DNA of 64,000 bases from Phycisphaerae bacterium (GCA_016927755.1 JAFGLZ010000241.1:62001-126000); one strand, 5' to 3'. Positions 36,970 to 46,959 are shown, counted from the first letter of the stretch. Translations and numbers: made by a program. Notes: a model not told the origin generated them from the sequence alone.

Positions 36970-37977
36970 GTGCTGTCGTTCTACGTTAGGAAAGTGGCTT
37001 CAGTCATCAAGACCGCGGGGCCGATCTTCGCGCTTCGGGCCGCCAAGTACAAGGTTCTGTCGCGCCTGGGCGTCGCGCAGTTGATGAGCCTGTTCCTGTG
37101 CCCGTCCCATCGGTGCAACGCGAACTGCATCCACTGCTACGAGAAGTTCGCGGCAAATAAGGGCGCGGGACTCTCCACGGCAGAGGTCAAGGACGTTCTC
37201 GATCAGTTCAAGCGGCTCGGCGGGCTGGTGGTTCATCTCTGCAGCGGAGAGTTCCTGTTGCGAGAGGACCGTATGGAGATCATCCGGTACATCAGTGACA
37301 ACCACATGTACGCGAGCGTGACCTCGAACGGTTTGCTGCTGGACGACGCGTTGTTGGATGAGCTCAAGGACGCCGGGTTGAGGGAACTGGTGGTCTCGAT
37401 CGACAGCTCCGACGGGAGCCGGCATGACGAGTTCAGGGGCGTCAAGGGTTGTTTCGAGAAGGCGACGAACGGCCTGCGGCTTGCACGAGCCAAGAGGATC
37501 AACACCGCCGTTTGGACCTACGTGAGCAAGACCAACTTCGATGCGCTCGAAGGCGTGGTCAACCTCGGCAAGGAGCTTGGCGTGGAGTACACGTGGGTGT
37601 TCTTCCCGCTGCTCTCTGGTCACATGTTCGACAAGCCCGAGGAGAACCTGACATTCGAGGAGCGGGAAGCATTTCGTAGACAGTTCAACGGGCGACCCGA
37701 GGTCCGTCTGGAGTTCGCCAAGGAATCAGACATCTGTGTCGGGGGCGGATGGAACCACGTCTGTGTCATGCCGTCGGGCGACGTGACGTTCTGCCCTCCC
37801 GTTCCCTATTCCTACGGCAACATCCGATCGAGATCACTCAGGGCTTGTCTCAAGGACATCGTTCGGGACCACAAGCGGTTCTGCCGATCCAAGTGCACCG
37901 GCCAGTGCATCGTGAACTTCCCCGAGTACCGAGAGAACTGCAACGCCACCTTCATGTATGACCAGCAGTCGACGTAG
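36970..37977 (+). CDS. Radical SAM/SPASM-type protein (B)
   Basis: LCPSHRCNANCIHCYEKF; C-terminal CVGGGWNHVCVMPSGDVTFCPP...CRSKCTGQC; GTG at 36970 with GAGGG upstream preferred over the 36829 ORF start, which sits at the predicted -10 box. Confidence 0.82.
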   Translation: MLSFYVRKVASVIKTAGPIFALRAAKYKVLSRLGVAQLMSLFLCPSHRCNANCIHCYEKFAANKGAGLSTAEVKDVLDQFKRLGGLVVHLCSGEFLLREDRMEIIRYISDNHMYASVTSNGLLLDDALLDELKDAGLRELVVSIDSSDGSRHDEFRGVKGCFEKATNGLRLARAKRINTAVWTYVSKTNFDALEGVVNLGKELGVEYTWVFFPLLSGHMFDKPEENLTFEEREAFRRQFNGRPEVRLEFAKESDICVGGGWNHVCVMPSGDVTFCPPVPYSYGNIRSRSLRACLKDIVRDHKRFCRSKCTGQCIVNFPEYRENCNATFMYDQQST

Positions 37978-38114
37978 GTCGGTCCGCGCGGCGCTGTCGT
38001 TCGGACTCGCCATTCCCCGGTAGAAACACGTGCTACTGCCCCTCTGATCCTCGCCGCGAGCGGCGTTCTCAATCGAAACGGACTTCTCGATACGTGGGAA
38101 GTCCCAGCGAGCGG

Positions 38115-39107
38115 CTACCCTCGATGGGCCCGGGGTGAGGCGATCGTCGTCTGGAACTGTCGGCATCCTAGACATCGCTGCGGTACTTGGCCATTGATCA
38201 TTGCACCCAGGAGTTGCCGCATCTGCGCTCCGTTGGTCATGGCCGCCACGCCGGTTTCCCGAACATTGCCGATGACAAGCTCTGGTTCAGGGTCGAAGCA
38301 GCATAGCGTAACGTCCCCGCTGGTCAGCAGGTTGAAGTTGCCTCGCCACATCTCCAGGCAGGTGCTGATGTGCGGGATGTCGGTCTGGTAGAGACAAGGG
38401 GCGAATTTGAACTCCGAGACGATCCCGCTCCAGTACTCCCGGACTTGTGCGAGGCGATCGAGGTTGTTCTCCGTGATGACGCACGACGCCTTGATCTGGA
38501 GGCGGTCCGGTTTGACGCGTTTGAATTCGCGAACGTTCTCGCGGATCTGGTCGAGATCCACGCCACGGTTCTCTCGAGCCGTTTCCAGATCCGGTTCTAT
38601 GCTGATATTGACGACGTCGAGCTTCGACCCGGCCAGCATCGGCACTCGGTCACCGGTGAGTTTGGTGCCGTTTGTGTACATGATTGTCCTGCGTCCTGCC
38701 CTATGGGCATAGTCGATCATCTTGGCGATGTCGGGGTGCAGCAGGGGCTCGCCCATCAGGGAGAAGATGATGCTTTCGACGGTGGCCGGCAGCGAATCGA
38801 TTGCCGAGTGAAAGACCTCCCAATCCATCAGCCGCGGCCGGTTGTTGTGCGTCTCCGGCTCGCCCCACCAGCAGTACTTACATCGGAGATTGCAGCCGTA
38901 GACGGGCTCCACCTGTACGCTGATCGGGCTCCAAATCCGCGGATTCTTGAGCTTGAAGTAGGCGAGGTTCATGACCGCGGCCAGGATCGTCCGAGGATGC
39001 CGGATCCGTTCATAGATCCACTCGCCCTGGTCGCCGCCGCCGAGGAATGCGCGGGCACCCAGCCGGTACATTCTCTTCATGAACTGGTGATAGGCTGATT
39101 CGCTCAT
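38115..39107 (-). CDS. Radical SAM/SPASM-type protein (C), close paralogue of A
   Basis: EPVYGCNLRCKYCWWGEPETHNNRPRLMDWEVF; CLEMWRGNFNLLTSGDVTLCCFDPEPELVIGNV...CLGCRQFQT. Confidence 0.88.
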   Translation of the reverse strand: MSESAYHQFMKRMYRLGARAFLGGGDQGEWIYERIRHPRTILAAVMNLAYFKLKNPRIWSPISVQVEPVYGCNLRCKYCWWGEPETHNNRPRLMDWEVFHSAIDSLPATVESIIFSLMGEPLLHPDIAKMIDYAHRAGRRTIMYTNGTKLTGDRVPMLAGSKLDVVNISIEPDLETARENRGVDLDQIRENVREFKRVKPDRLQIKASCVITENNLDRLAQVREYWSGIVSEFKFAPCLYQTDIPHISTCLEMWRGNFNLLTSGDVTLCCFDPEPELVIGNVRETGVAAMTNGAQMRQLLGAMINGQVPQRCLGCRQFQTTIASPRAHRG

Positions 39108-39215
39108 CGGGCGCCTTCTCTCGCGGCTCCGTGAGCCGCATGCCGCTCACGCCAAACACCCTAATTGTAGGCCCTTGCCGGGCCCAGGTCACGCCGTCAA
39201 GGCGGTCTTGCAGTC

Positions 39216-41426
39216 TCATCGTCGGGCCGCGCTGCGCATCGCGCGAGCGGCAGGTGCCTCGATCGGTTCCAGATGTCCTCCGTCGACGTCGTCGCGTATG
39301 AACCGATAACCCTTCCTGCCCGAGAAGTGGCCGAGCACGCGGAGGTTCGTATTCGGTGGGAATCTTCGACTCATGTCATGATCCAGGTCCCGGGCGAAGA
39401 TGACGGGGTCATCCAACGTCGGCGAGTTCATCCAGAAGGCCGCGCCGTAGTAGTCCGGCAGGACTTGGCCGCCCTTGATGGAGCGATAGTGGGTCGATTC
39501 GACGAAGACGATCGCGTCGGTGCACTGCTCCTTATGGACGGCGTTTCGGACGGCCGGGTCGGTCGTCCAATAGGAATTGCCGTATTCCGCGACGAGATCC
39601 GGGACGAAGCCCACCAGGCATCCGAGGGTTGCCAGGCTGATCAGCGCCCATGTTCCAGCCTGGGCGTATCGCGCGGGGTGGCACAGGTGCCGCGCCTTCA
39701 TCCGACGCTGTAACGCGCGACGGAGCTTGCCGAGACCTAGCGCCACCAGCATCAGATACGCGGGCATTGCCGCCGCGTAGTAGCGCGGGCCGTAGCAGGA
39801 GTCGCCGAAATGGTAGAGGAGGTAGCCAATCGGCAGCGACGCCCCGACGGCGAGGATCAGCCTCGCCCGCCAGCGTCTCGCCGAGCACAGTCCGCCGATC
39901 AGCATGAGCAGCAACGTGCCCCGCGGCCAGCCCAGCAGCTTCCACGCGAGCGATTCCAGTTGCCGCGTCATCTTGGCGATGCCTCGCATCGGCGTGTGGT
40001 ATCGGCCGTGGTCTGGCCAGTACGGCATGCCGACGTCGTCGCCGAACCCCAATCGATCGGACGGCGCCCACTTGGCGTAGGCGGTTTCGAGGGCGTGACC
40101 GGTCAAGGCCTTGTTGTAAGCCAGCAAGGGTAAGACGCCGATGATCGCGCCGACCAGGAACGCTGGGATCATCGCAATGCCGGCGCGTCGCTGGATGATT
40201 CGGAGCAGGACGTAGACCGCATAGGGCACGGCCAGAAGCAGGGCGGTATAGGGCCGAAACCACGTGCCGCATCCCCACGCCAGGCCGGCGAGCAAGGCGT
40301 GATACCACCGGCCGGACGGACCGGTTCCCATCATCGCCAGCACGGCGAAAACGAGCAGGACCGTTACCGAGCCCGGGTGAGACATGTTCGAGGCGAACGT
40401 CAGCACCCAGAACGGGGAGACGACCGCCAACAGCACGGTCAGCCTGCCGACGCGATCGCCGAAGAGCCGATCGGCCAGCAGGAACAAGAGGACGATGGCC
40501 ACCGCGGACAGCAGGGGATGGATCACCCACGGCGCCCCGACCAGCACGCCCATCGCCAGCAGCACGGACGGACCGGGGAAGTATTTGCCGTACCAGCGAT
40601 CGCCGTCGATGACCACGTATTCGTAGTCGAAGGCTTCCGGCATCGGAGGGGCCGGGGCGCAGACCCGTCCGGCGGCGAGGTTCTTGGCCTGGAACAGAAA
40701 GGCGATTTCGTCTTGGACGTGAGGCATGTGGTCGAGCACGAAGTAGGCGAAGGCCCCGGAGAAGGCCACTGACAGGCCCGCACACGTCGCCAGAAGCCAC
40801 CGCTTCGGCACCTTCATGACGAACCATCGGGCGCGGGCCAGCGCACGGGGCGCTGCCAGGCCGATTGCCACGGCCACGCCGATCAGTCCACCCAGGCGGA
40901 TCGTGCCGTAGACAATGGCGGTTGTGTATTCCTTGATGCTCAACTCGATGATGTTTCGGGGGTAAGGCAGGAGTGGCAGCAAGGCCAGCAGGATCAGCCC
41001 GCCGCCGGCCCATCGAAACGCGAACCGAGCCTCGGCGGATCGAGGCTCGGCAGGGGGTTGGCTTCCATCGGCCAGCACGCATCGAGCGACGGACATGAGC
41101 AACAGCACGCCGATCGACCAGGGCAGCATCAGCGTCACGGGGATCGTCTGGTGGAGGTCCAAGCCTCGGGCGAGTTGTGGGGACAAGGCGGTGAGGATCA
41201 CCGGCCAGAGGAGCCGACCGACGGCCGTGCCGAAGTTCGCGCTGCCTCGACGCGACAATCCTCTGTCGAGTCGGGCACACGTCAGCCAGCACGCCGCCAG
41301 CAGGGCCGCCCAGGCCAGATGGCCTGCCCAACCGGGCAGGTCATCGATGGGGGCCATCTGATGACGGATTGCCAGCAGGGGCAGCCACACCAGAACGATA
41401 ATGATGAGATCGACGGCGAGCATCAC
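39216..41426 (-). CDS. Polytopic membrane glycosyltransferase-like protein (PMT/GT39-GT83-like)
   Basis: 736 aa with many TM segments; luminal-loop-like DHMPHVQDEIAFLFQAKNLAAGRV, YGKYFPGPS. Confidence 0.7.
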   Translation of the reverse strand: MMLAVDLIIIVLVWLPLLAIRHQMAPIDDLPGWAGHLAWAALLAACWLTCARLDRGLSRRGSANFGTAVGRLLWPVILTALSPQLARGLDLHQTIPVTLMLPWSIGVLLLMSVARCVLADGSQPPAEPRSAEARFAFRWAGGGLILLALLPLLPYPRNIIELSIKEYTTAIVYGTIRLGGLIGVAVAIGLAAPRALARARWFVMKVPKRWLLATCAGLSVAFSGAFAYFVLDHMPHVQDEIAFLFQAKNLAAGRVCAPAPPMPEAFDYEYVVIDGDRWYGKYFPGPSVLLAMGVLVGAPWVIHPLLSAVAIVLLFLLADRLFGDRVGRLTVLLAVVSPFWVLTFASNMSHPGSVTVLLVFAVLAMMGTGPSGRWYHALLAGLAWGCGTWFRPYTALLLAVPYAVYVLLRIIQRRAGIAMIPAFLVGAIIGVLPLLAYNKALTGHALETAYAKWAPSDRLGFGDDVGMPYWPDHGRYHTPMRGIAKMTRQLESLAWKLLGWPRGTLLLMLIGGLCSARRWRARLILAVGASLPIGYLLYHFGDSCYGPRYYAAAMPAYLMLVALGLGKLRRALQRRMKARHLCHPARYAQAGTWALISLATLGCLVGFVPDLVAEYGNSYWTTDPAVRNAVHKEQCTDAIVFVESTHYRSIKGGQVLPDYYGAAFWMNSPTLDDPVIFARDLDHDMSRRFPPNTNLRVLGHFSGRKGYRFIRDDVDGGHLEPIEAPAARAMRSAARR

Positions 41427-41487
41427 GGTTGCGGTCTCACTGGGTTCGTCTTGCCCTAATCCTGATCTCGATCTGGCGCACGGTTCG

Positions 41488-42510
41488 CTAGGCCATGGTC
41501 TCGAGCCGCCAGCGCGTTATCTCGTTGGCCAGAGGCTTGCCGCGCGCGAACCGAAGGATCTCGTCCACGGCGTACTGGCCCTGGCGGAATCGCCCGTTGT
41601 TTTTGTGACCGGCGATGTGGTTGGTCACGATCACGTTGGGCAGCGAGAAGAACGGATGGTCGTCCGGCGGCGGCTCGGGATCGGTCACGTCGATCATCGC
41701 GAAGAGCCGCCCCTTGGCGAGCTCGGCGGCCAGGGCTGCTTCATCGAGGTTCTGACCACGCGACGTGTTGATGAAGATCGCGTGATCCTTCATCATCCGG
41801 AACTCCGCCGCCCCCATCATGTGCCGGGTCGTCGGCAGGGCCGGCGCGCACAGGCTGACCATGTCGCTTCGGCGGAGGAGCGTCTCAAGGTCGACCTTCT
41901 CGGCGCCGAGTTCGGCCGCCTCGGCGTCCGTGACGTAGGGATCGTACAGGAGCGTGCGGACCTCAAAGCTCCGCAGGAGCTTGCAGAGCTCGCGTCCCAC
42001 GAGGCTGGCCGAGATGACGCCGACATCGATGTCGAACATTTCGATGACCTTCGCGCCCGACTCCTCCGCCAGTTCCTCGCTCCGTCGCGACCAGTGCCCC
42101 GCGCGGGTCAGAGGGGGAATCGTCCATCCTCGCTTGCCCGCCACGATGAGGAATCCCAGGATCATGTGCGCCACCCCGACGGCCAGGGCGTGATTGCAGC
42201 TTGCCAGCCGGACTCCGCGATCGAACAGTGCCTCATCGACCAGGTGGTGAACCGACCCGGCCGAGTGCATGACGAGCTTGAGACGCTTGGCCGCCTCGAG
42301 GATCGCGCCCTTGACGGGCGGAGAGCCCCAGCAGGTCAGCATGATATCCGCTCGGCTGAGCAGGTCTTCAGGCGGGACATCCTCGGTGCTCTTCATCGGC
42401 CCGCCGATCGGCCTCACCTCGGCTTCGAGGCGTTCGATGTCTTGCGGGCGGAAGCACGCCGAGAGCATCTCCTCGGTGAGCAGATAGCAGATCGTCGGCT
42501 TGTCGGGCAC
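41488..42510 (-). CDS. D-isomer-specific 2-hydroxyacid dehydrogenase family protein
   Basis: 340 aa; FDIDVGVISASLVGRELCKLL, HAIFINTSRGQNLDEAALAAEL, PNVIVTNHIAGHKNNG. Confidence 0.85.
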   Translation of the reverse strand: MPDKPTICYLLTEEMLSACFRPQDIERLEAEVRPIGGPMKSTEDVPPEDLLSRADIMLTCWGSPPVKGAILEAAKRLKLVMHSAGSVHHLVDEALFDRGVRLASCNHALAVGVAHMILGFLIVAGKRGWTIPPLTRAGHWSRRSEELAEESGAKVIEMFDIDVGVISASLVGRELCKLLRSFEVRTLLYDPYVTDAEAAELGAEKVDLETLLRRSDMVSLCAPALPTTRHMMGAAEFRMMKDHAIFINTSRGQNLDEAALAAELAKGRLFAMIDVTDPEPPPDDHPFFSLPNVIVTNHIAGHKNNGRFRQGQYAVDEILRFARGKPLANEITRWRLETMA

Positions 42511-42654
42511 GGCATGGTCTCCAGAGTGGTGCGCCGAACGGGACGCGATCCCGGAATGCGGGGATTATAGAAGGTGGGCGCCGAATGCTCCACTCGCCGC
42601 CAGCCGCGCCGGGACTCCAGATCGTTTGACATTCACCGGGGCCGGCGATAGTAG

Positions 42655-42866
42655 TGCCGTTTTCGGTGAGTGGGTTTCGCATCGCATTCGGGGTGGCATG
42701 GGTCAGCGCCGGACGGGCCCTCTGACATGGAACGAAACACGGGTCTGCGGAACGCCGCGATGATTCAGAACGGTGCATCCCGCTGACCCGTGGCTTGTTC
42801 AGTCGGACTGGTCCCCCTGTGCGGACCCATGCCACCCGCCACGAGACTGTCTAACCGAAAACGGCA
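42655..42866. repeat. Nested imperfect inverted-repeat element
   Basis: TGCCGTTTTCGGT (42655-42667) / ACCGAAAACGGCA (42854-42866); GGGTGGCATGGGTC (42691-42704) / GACCCATGCCACCC (42824-42837); CACGGGTC-T-GCGG (42738-42750) / CCGC-T-GACCCGTG (42780-42792). Confidence 0.7.
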
Positions 42867-42892
42867 TTAGTGCGGGACCGGCACCAGCGAGG

Positions 42893-43717
42893 ATGGGGAT
42901 GACCGCCGACCATTCGATTGACATCACCAAGGCCCTCAAGCAGGTCCTGGAGACCGAGGCCTTCCTGGGGGCGAAGTACGTCCCGGTCTCGCCCGGTCGG
43001 ATCGCGGAGATCCGGGCCGCGGGCGCCCGTGGGGTCACGGCGTCCGAGGGTGCCGCGGCGCGTCACGTCGAGAGCAGACCGACGGAGGGAACCGCCATTC
43101 GCATGAAAGAGAAGGCTGAAGCGCTTCGCAAGATCGATGAGGATGAGGTCCGCGGCTGCGTCAAGTGTCACCTGTCGGCGACGCGGACCCAGACCGTCTT
43201 CGGGCAGGGCGACTCGGACGCCCGGATCGTCTTTGTCGGCGAGGCCCCGGGATTCGAGGAGGATCGGCAGGGCGTGGCCTTCATCGGCAAGGCCGGGCAG
43301 CTCCTGACCGCGATGATCGAGAAGGGCATGGGGCTTAAACGCGAGGACGTCTTCATCTGCAACGTCCTCAAGTGTCGCCCGCCCAACAACCGCACCCCCT
43401 CCACGGACGAGATTGCCGCCTGTTCGCCTTACCTCTTCCGGCAATTGCAGCTCATCCAGCCGGAGGTGATCATCGCGCTCGGCGCCCCGGCCGCCCAGAC
43501 GTTGCTGGGCACCAAGGAGTCGATCGGGCGGCTCCGTGGGCGGTTCCATGACTTCTATCCCTCGGGCGCGGCGGGAATGGGTGATCCGGTGCCGCTCATG
43601 CCCACGTATCATCCGGCGTACCTGCTCCGGTCTCCGGGCGAGAAGCGCAAGGCCTGGGAGGACCTGAAGATGGTCATGGATCGGTTGGGGCTGCCCGTCC
43701 CGGGACAATACCGCTAG
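42893..43717 (+). CDS. Uracil-DNA glycosylase, type 4-like (Fe-S)
   Basis: GCVKCHLSATRTQTVFGQG, IVFVGEAPGFEEDRQGVAFIGKAGQLL, CNVLKCRPPNNRTP, MPTYHPAYLLR; start at 42893. Confidence 0.9.
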   Translation: MGMTADHSIDITKALKQVLETEAFLGAKYVPVSPGRIAEIRAAGARGVTASEGAAARHVESRPTEGTAIRMKEKAEALRKIDEDEVRGCVKCHLSATRTQTVFGQGDSDARIVFVGEAPGFEEDRQGVAFIGKAGQLLTAMIEKGMGLKREDVFICNVLKCRPPNNRTPSTDEIAACSPYLFRQLQLIQPEVIIALGAPAAQTLLGTKESIGRLRGRFHDFYPSGAAGMGDPVPLMPTYHPAYLLRSPGEKRKAWEDLKMVMDRLGLPVPGQYR

Positions 43718-43742
43718 CCCGAGGCGTGAGGAGGCCGTAGTG

Positions 43743-45986
43743 ATGAGATGCCTGCCATTGGCCGTTTTGTTGTCGGTGTTTGTCTGGTACCTGACGCCGT
43801 CGACGGTCACCGCGGACGAGCGAAAGACGCTCATCTTCGAGGTCGAGGATTACACGACGCCCAAGGACGCTTGGGAGACGAACAAGTTCTCCGAGACGAA
43901 GTGGAACCTGTGGAGCACCGACAAGGAGGCGGACAAGAAGTGGTCCGGCGGCGTCGTGCTCCAGTCCCCCCGGGTGTTGAAGGATCGCGACAAGCCCGAG
44001 GACGGGGCTCCTCCTCTGCATACGCACATTACGGGTATTCCGAAGGGGCGCTGGGACGTCTCTCTCGGGAACGTCGGGCGCGTGCTAGCCGTGTCGATGG
44101 ACGGCAAGCAGTGGCGGCCCGTTAGCGGACGGGACGCCTACTTGGGCGCCTTCGACATCGTCGGCGGCACGTTCGACGTGTGGGTCGACGATCGTTACGC
44201 GTCGCCGGCAAACGCCGGCTCGAGTTACTATGACTACCTGATCTTCGAGCCGCTGCGGCCACGGGTGGTCAGGCCGAAGGTTGCCGGGTGGGCCAAGCAG
44301 CGAGTGATCGAGCGTATCGACCGTGGCTTGGTCGCATTGCCGGTTGAGGGTGGCGTCTACGTTGGCTGGCGACTGCTCGCCTCGGACCCGAAGGATACCA
44401 CGTTCAACGTCTACCGATGCGCCGGCGGCTCTCAGCCGGTCAAGCTCAACGAAGAGCCAATCGGCAAGACGACGGATTTCGTGGATCGGAGCGCGCCGCG
44501 AGATGCGGCGCTGACCTACACCGTTCGCCCGATCGCCGACGGCAAGGAGGCTGGGCCCTCCTCACCGGGGACGGTGGCTCGCGACGCCAAGCCTGCCGGC
44601 TATGTGTCCATCAAGCTGAAGGGCGATCACACGTTCCAGAAGGTCGGCATCGCGGACCTCAACGGCGACGGCAAGTACGACTTCGTCCTCAAGCAGCCCA
44701 ACACGAACATCGATCCATGGATCAAGTACTACCATCCCAGCAAGGGCACGTACAAGATCGAGGCCTATCTCGGCGACGGCACGTTCCTCTGGCAGAACGA
44801 TCTCGGCTGGTCGATCGAGCAGGGGATCTGGTACTCGCCCTATCTGGTCTGGGACTTCGACGGCGACGGCAAGGCCGAGGTGGCCGTCAAGACCGGCCAG
44901 GGTGATCCTCGGGATCCCGACGGGCTGGTCACGTCCGGGCCCGAGTACCTGTCGATCAGGGACGGCATGACCGGCAAGGAGACCGCGCGCGTCGACTGGC
45001 CCTCGCGAGAAGGGTATCGCGGCGATCGCGCGCACGCGTACAACTACTACTGCCGCAACCAGCTCGGTGTGGCATACCTCGACGGCAAGACGCCTTGTCT
45101 GATCGTCGAGCGCGGCACTTACGGATTGATCAAGGTCGTCGCGTATCAGTACCGCGGCGGCAAGCTGAGCGAGCTGTGGCGATGGGACAACCGGCAGGAG
45201 GGGCGTAACTTCCGCGGGCAGGGCGCGCACTTCCTGCACTGCGTCGATATCGATGCCGACGGGCGGGACGAGGTGCTGATCGGCAGCGCCGTGATTGACG
45301 ACGACGGGGCTTCCTTGTGGACGACCGGGCTCGGCCATCCGGACCACTTCTACGTTGGCGACATCGACCCGTCGCGACCGGGGTTGGAGATCTACTACGG
45401 CATGGAAAGCCGGCAGCCCAAGAACGGGATGTGCCTGGTCGACGCCAGGACGGGCAAGCTCGTCTGGGGGCTCGGCGATCGGACCTTCCATATTCATGCC
45501 TCGGGCATGTGCGCGGACATCGATCCGAACCACCCGGGCATGGAATGCTACGGCGGCGAGGCCGCGAAGGCTCCTGAGGGGAAGAACCGCCGCTGGCTCT
45601 TCACCGCTCAGGGCGAACTGCTCGCCAGGGAGAAGACGTTCGACCACGGGTGTTCGATACGGACCGTCTACTGGGACGCCGATCCATACCGCGAGATGCT
45701 GCTCGGCAACAAGATCCAGAAGCACGGGGGCAAGACGTTGACCGAATCGATCGCCGGCGGCCATGCCGCCTGGGCCGACATCCTCGGCGACTGGCGCGAG
45801 GAGGTGATCACGTCCGTCGCGGGCGAGCTTCGGATCTACACGACGACGATCCCGGCGACCGATCGCCGCGTCTGCCTGATGCAGGACCCGATCCATCGTA
45901 TCGACGTGGCCCATCTGTCCATGGGCTATCCGCAGCCGCCGATGACGACTTTCTGTCCGTCGGCGACGGTGAGCGCATCGAGATAG
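43743..45986 (+). CDS. Rhamnogalacturonan lyase family (PL11-like)
   Basis: Signal peptide; IADLNGDGKYDFVLKQPNTNIDPW, YLVWDFDGDGKAEVAVKTGQGDPRDPDGLVTSGPEYLSIRDGMTGKE. Confidence 0.88.
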   Translation: MRCLPLAVLLSVFVWYLTPSTVTADERKTLIFEVEDYTTPKDAWETNKFSETKWNLWSTDKEADKKWSGGVVLQSPRVLKDRDKPEDGAPPLHTHITGIPKGRWDVSLGNVGRVLAVSMDGKQWRPVSGRDAYLGAFDIVGGTFDVWVDDRYASPANAGSSYYDYLIFEPLRPRVVRPKVAGWAKQRVIERIDRGLVALPVEGGVYVGWRLLASDPKDTTFNVYRCAGGSQPVKLNEEPIGKTTDFVDRSAPRDAALTYTVRPIADGKEAGPSSPGTVARDAKPAGYVSIKLKGDHTFQKVGIADLNGDGKYDFVLKQPNTNIDPWIKYYHPSKGTYKIEAYLGDGTFLWQNDLGWSIEQGIWYSPYLVWDFDGDGKAEVAVKTGQGDPRDPDGLVTSGPEYLSIRDGMTGKETARVDWPSREGYRGDRAHAYNYYCRNQLGVAYLDGKTPCLIVERGTYGLIKVVAYQYRGGKLSELWRWDNRQEGRNFRGQGAHFLHCVDIDADGRDEVLIGSAVIDDDGASLWTTGLGHPDHFYVGDIDPSRPGLEIYYGMESRQPKNGMCLVDARTGKLVWGLGDRTFHIHASGMCADIDPNHPGMECYGGEAAKAPEGKNRRWLFTAQGELLAREKTFDHGCSIRTVYWDADPYREMLLGNKIQKHGGKTLTESIAGGHAAWADILGDWREEVITSVAGELRIYTTTIPATDRRVCLMQDPIHRIDVAHLSMGYPQPPMTTFCPSATVSASR

Positions 45987-46005
45987 GAGCGGGGGGGGCT
46001 CAAGT

Positions 46006-46959
46006 CTATTGCCTTTGCGGCGGTCGCGACGCGCCGAGCAGTCCGCCGGACTTGAAGCTCGCCAGCCGGACCTCGTTCGTGTTGTTCGGTCGGGCTGCCT
46101 CGAAGTAGACGAAGACCTCATCGCCGACCGTCAGCCAGTGCGAGTATCGCCACGTGTGGTAGTCCCCGGGTGTCGTGCTCTTGAACACGGGCTTGTTCGG
46201 CGTCAGATCGATGAAGGTCTCGAGGTCCGGCGAGTATGCCAGTCCGGTGGCGATGTTGTAGACGGGGTCGCGCCACTCGATGTCCGAGCCTTCGTAGACG
46301 AACAGGTATCCCACCGCCATCGGCAGCACGCTGGCGGGACGTGTGTAGCAGTTGTGCCACCCTGCGTTCTCCAGCACCGTCCGGCCCGGCGCGGGTTGCC
46401 AGGCCTCGCCGTCTCCGCTGACGAAGTGATGGATACGCTCGATCCGGTCGCAGCCGATGACGAAGAGGTGCCATCGCTCGCCATCCCAGAACACCACGGG
46501 GTCCTTATAGCCGGTCACGTGGAAGAACCCGTCGTCAAGGTAGTTCGCCACGAGCACGGGCCTGGCCGTCGTCGGGTCGAAATCCGCCGGGTCGTCGGCG
46601 TCGTCGAACTTCAGGATGACCCATCCCCGCTCGAATCCGCTGCAACCGTAGAGCTTGAACTTGCCTGTCTTCGGATCTCGGACCAGCGCCGGACGCTCGA
46701 AGCCTGAGACCTTGGCGTCCTCGCGTCGGATCCGGTGGAACGGCTCGAACCGGCGGCCGTCGGTGCTCCTAAGGATGCGGATCTCGTAGCCCCTCAGCCC
46801 GCGTGGCGAGTCGCCCTCGCGCATCCGAGCGGCCAGGTAGAAGGTGCCGTTTTCCGTCAGCAATACGGACGGGGCACCGGCCCACCATTCGGGCGTGTCC
46901 TGATCCGGCTCCAGAATGACGTCGTAGTCGGCGGCGGCGGAAACGATTCGGTCGAACAT
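46006..46959 (-). CDS. Five-bladed beta-propeller glycosidase-like protein (GH43/32/130-like)
   Basis: 317 aa; ERPALVRDPKTGKFKLYGC, GYKDPVVFWDGERWHLFVIG. Confidence 0.7.
   Translation of the reverse strand: MFDRIVSAAADYDVILEPDQDTPEWWAGAPSVLLTENGTFYLAARMREGDSPRGLRGYEIRILRSTDGRRFEPFHRIRREDAKVSGFERPALVRDPKTGKFKLYGCSGFERGWVILKFDDADDPADFDPTTARPVLVANYLDDGFFHVTGYKDPVVFWDGERWHLFVIGCDRIERIHHFVSGDGEAWQPAPGRTVLENAGWHNCYTRPASVLPMAVGYLFVYEGSDIEWRDPVYNIATGLAYSPDLETFIDLTPNKPVFKSTTPGDYHTWRYSHWLTVGDEVFVYFEAARPNNTNEVRLASFKSGGLLGASRPPQRQ

Noticed and set aside
39216-42510. Long plus-strand ORFs within 39.2-42.5 kb
   Set aside because: Antisense shadows of the membrane glycosyltransferase and 2-hydroxyacid dehydrogenase
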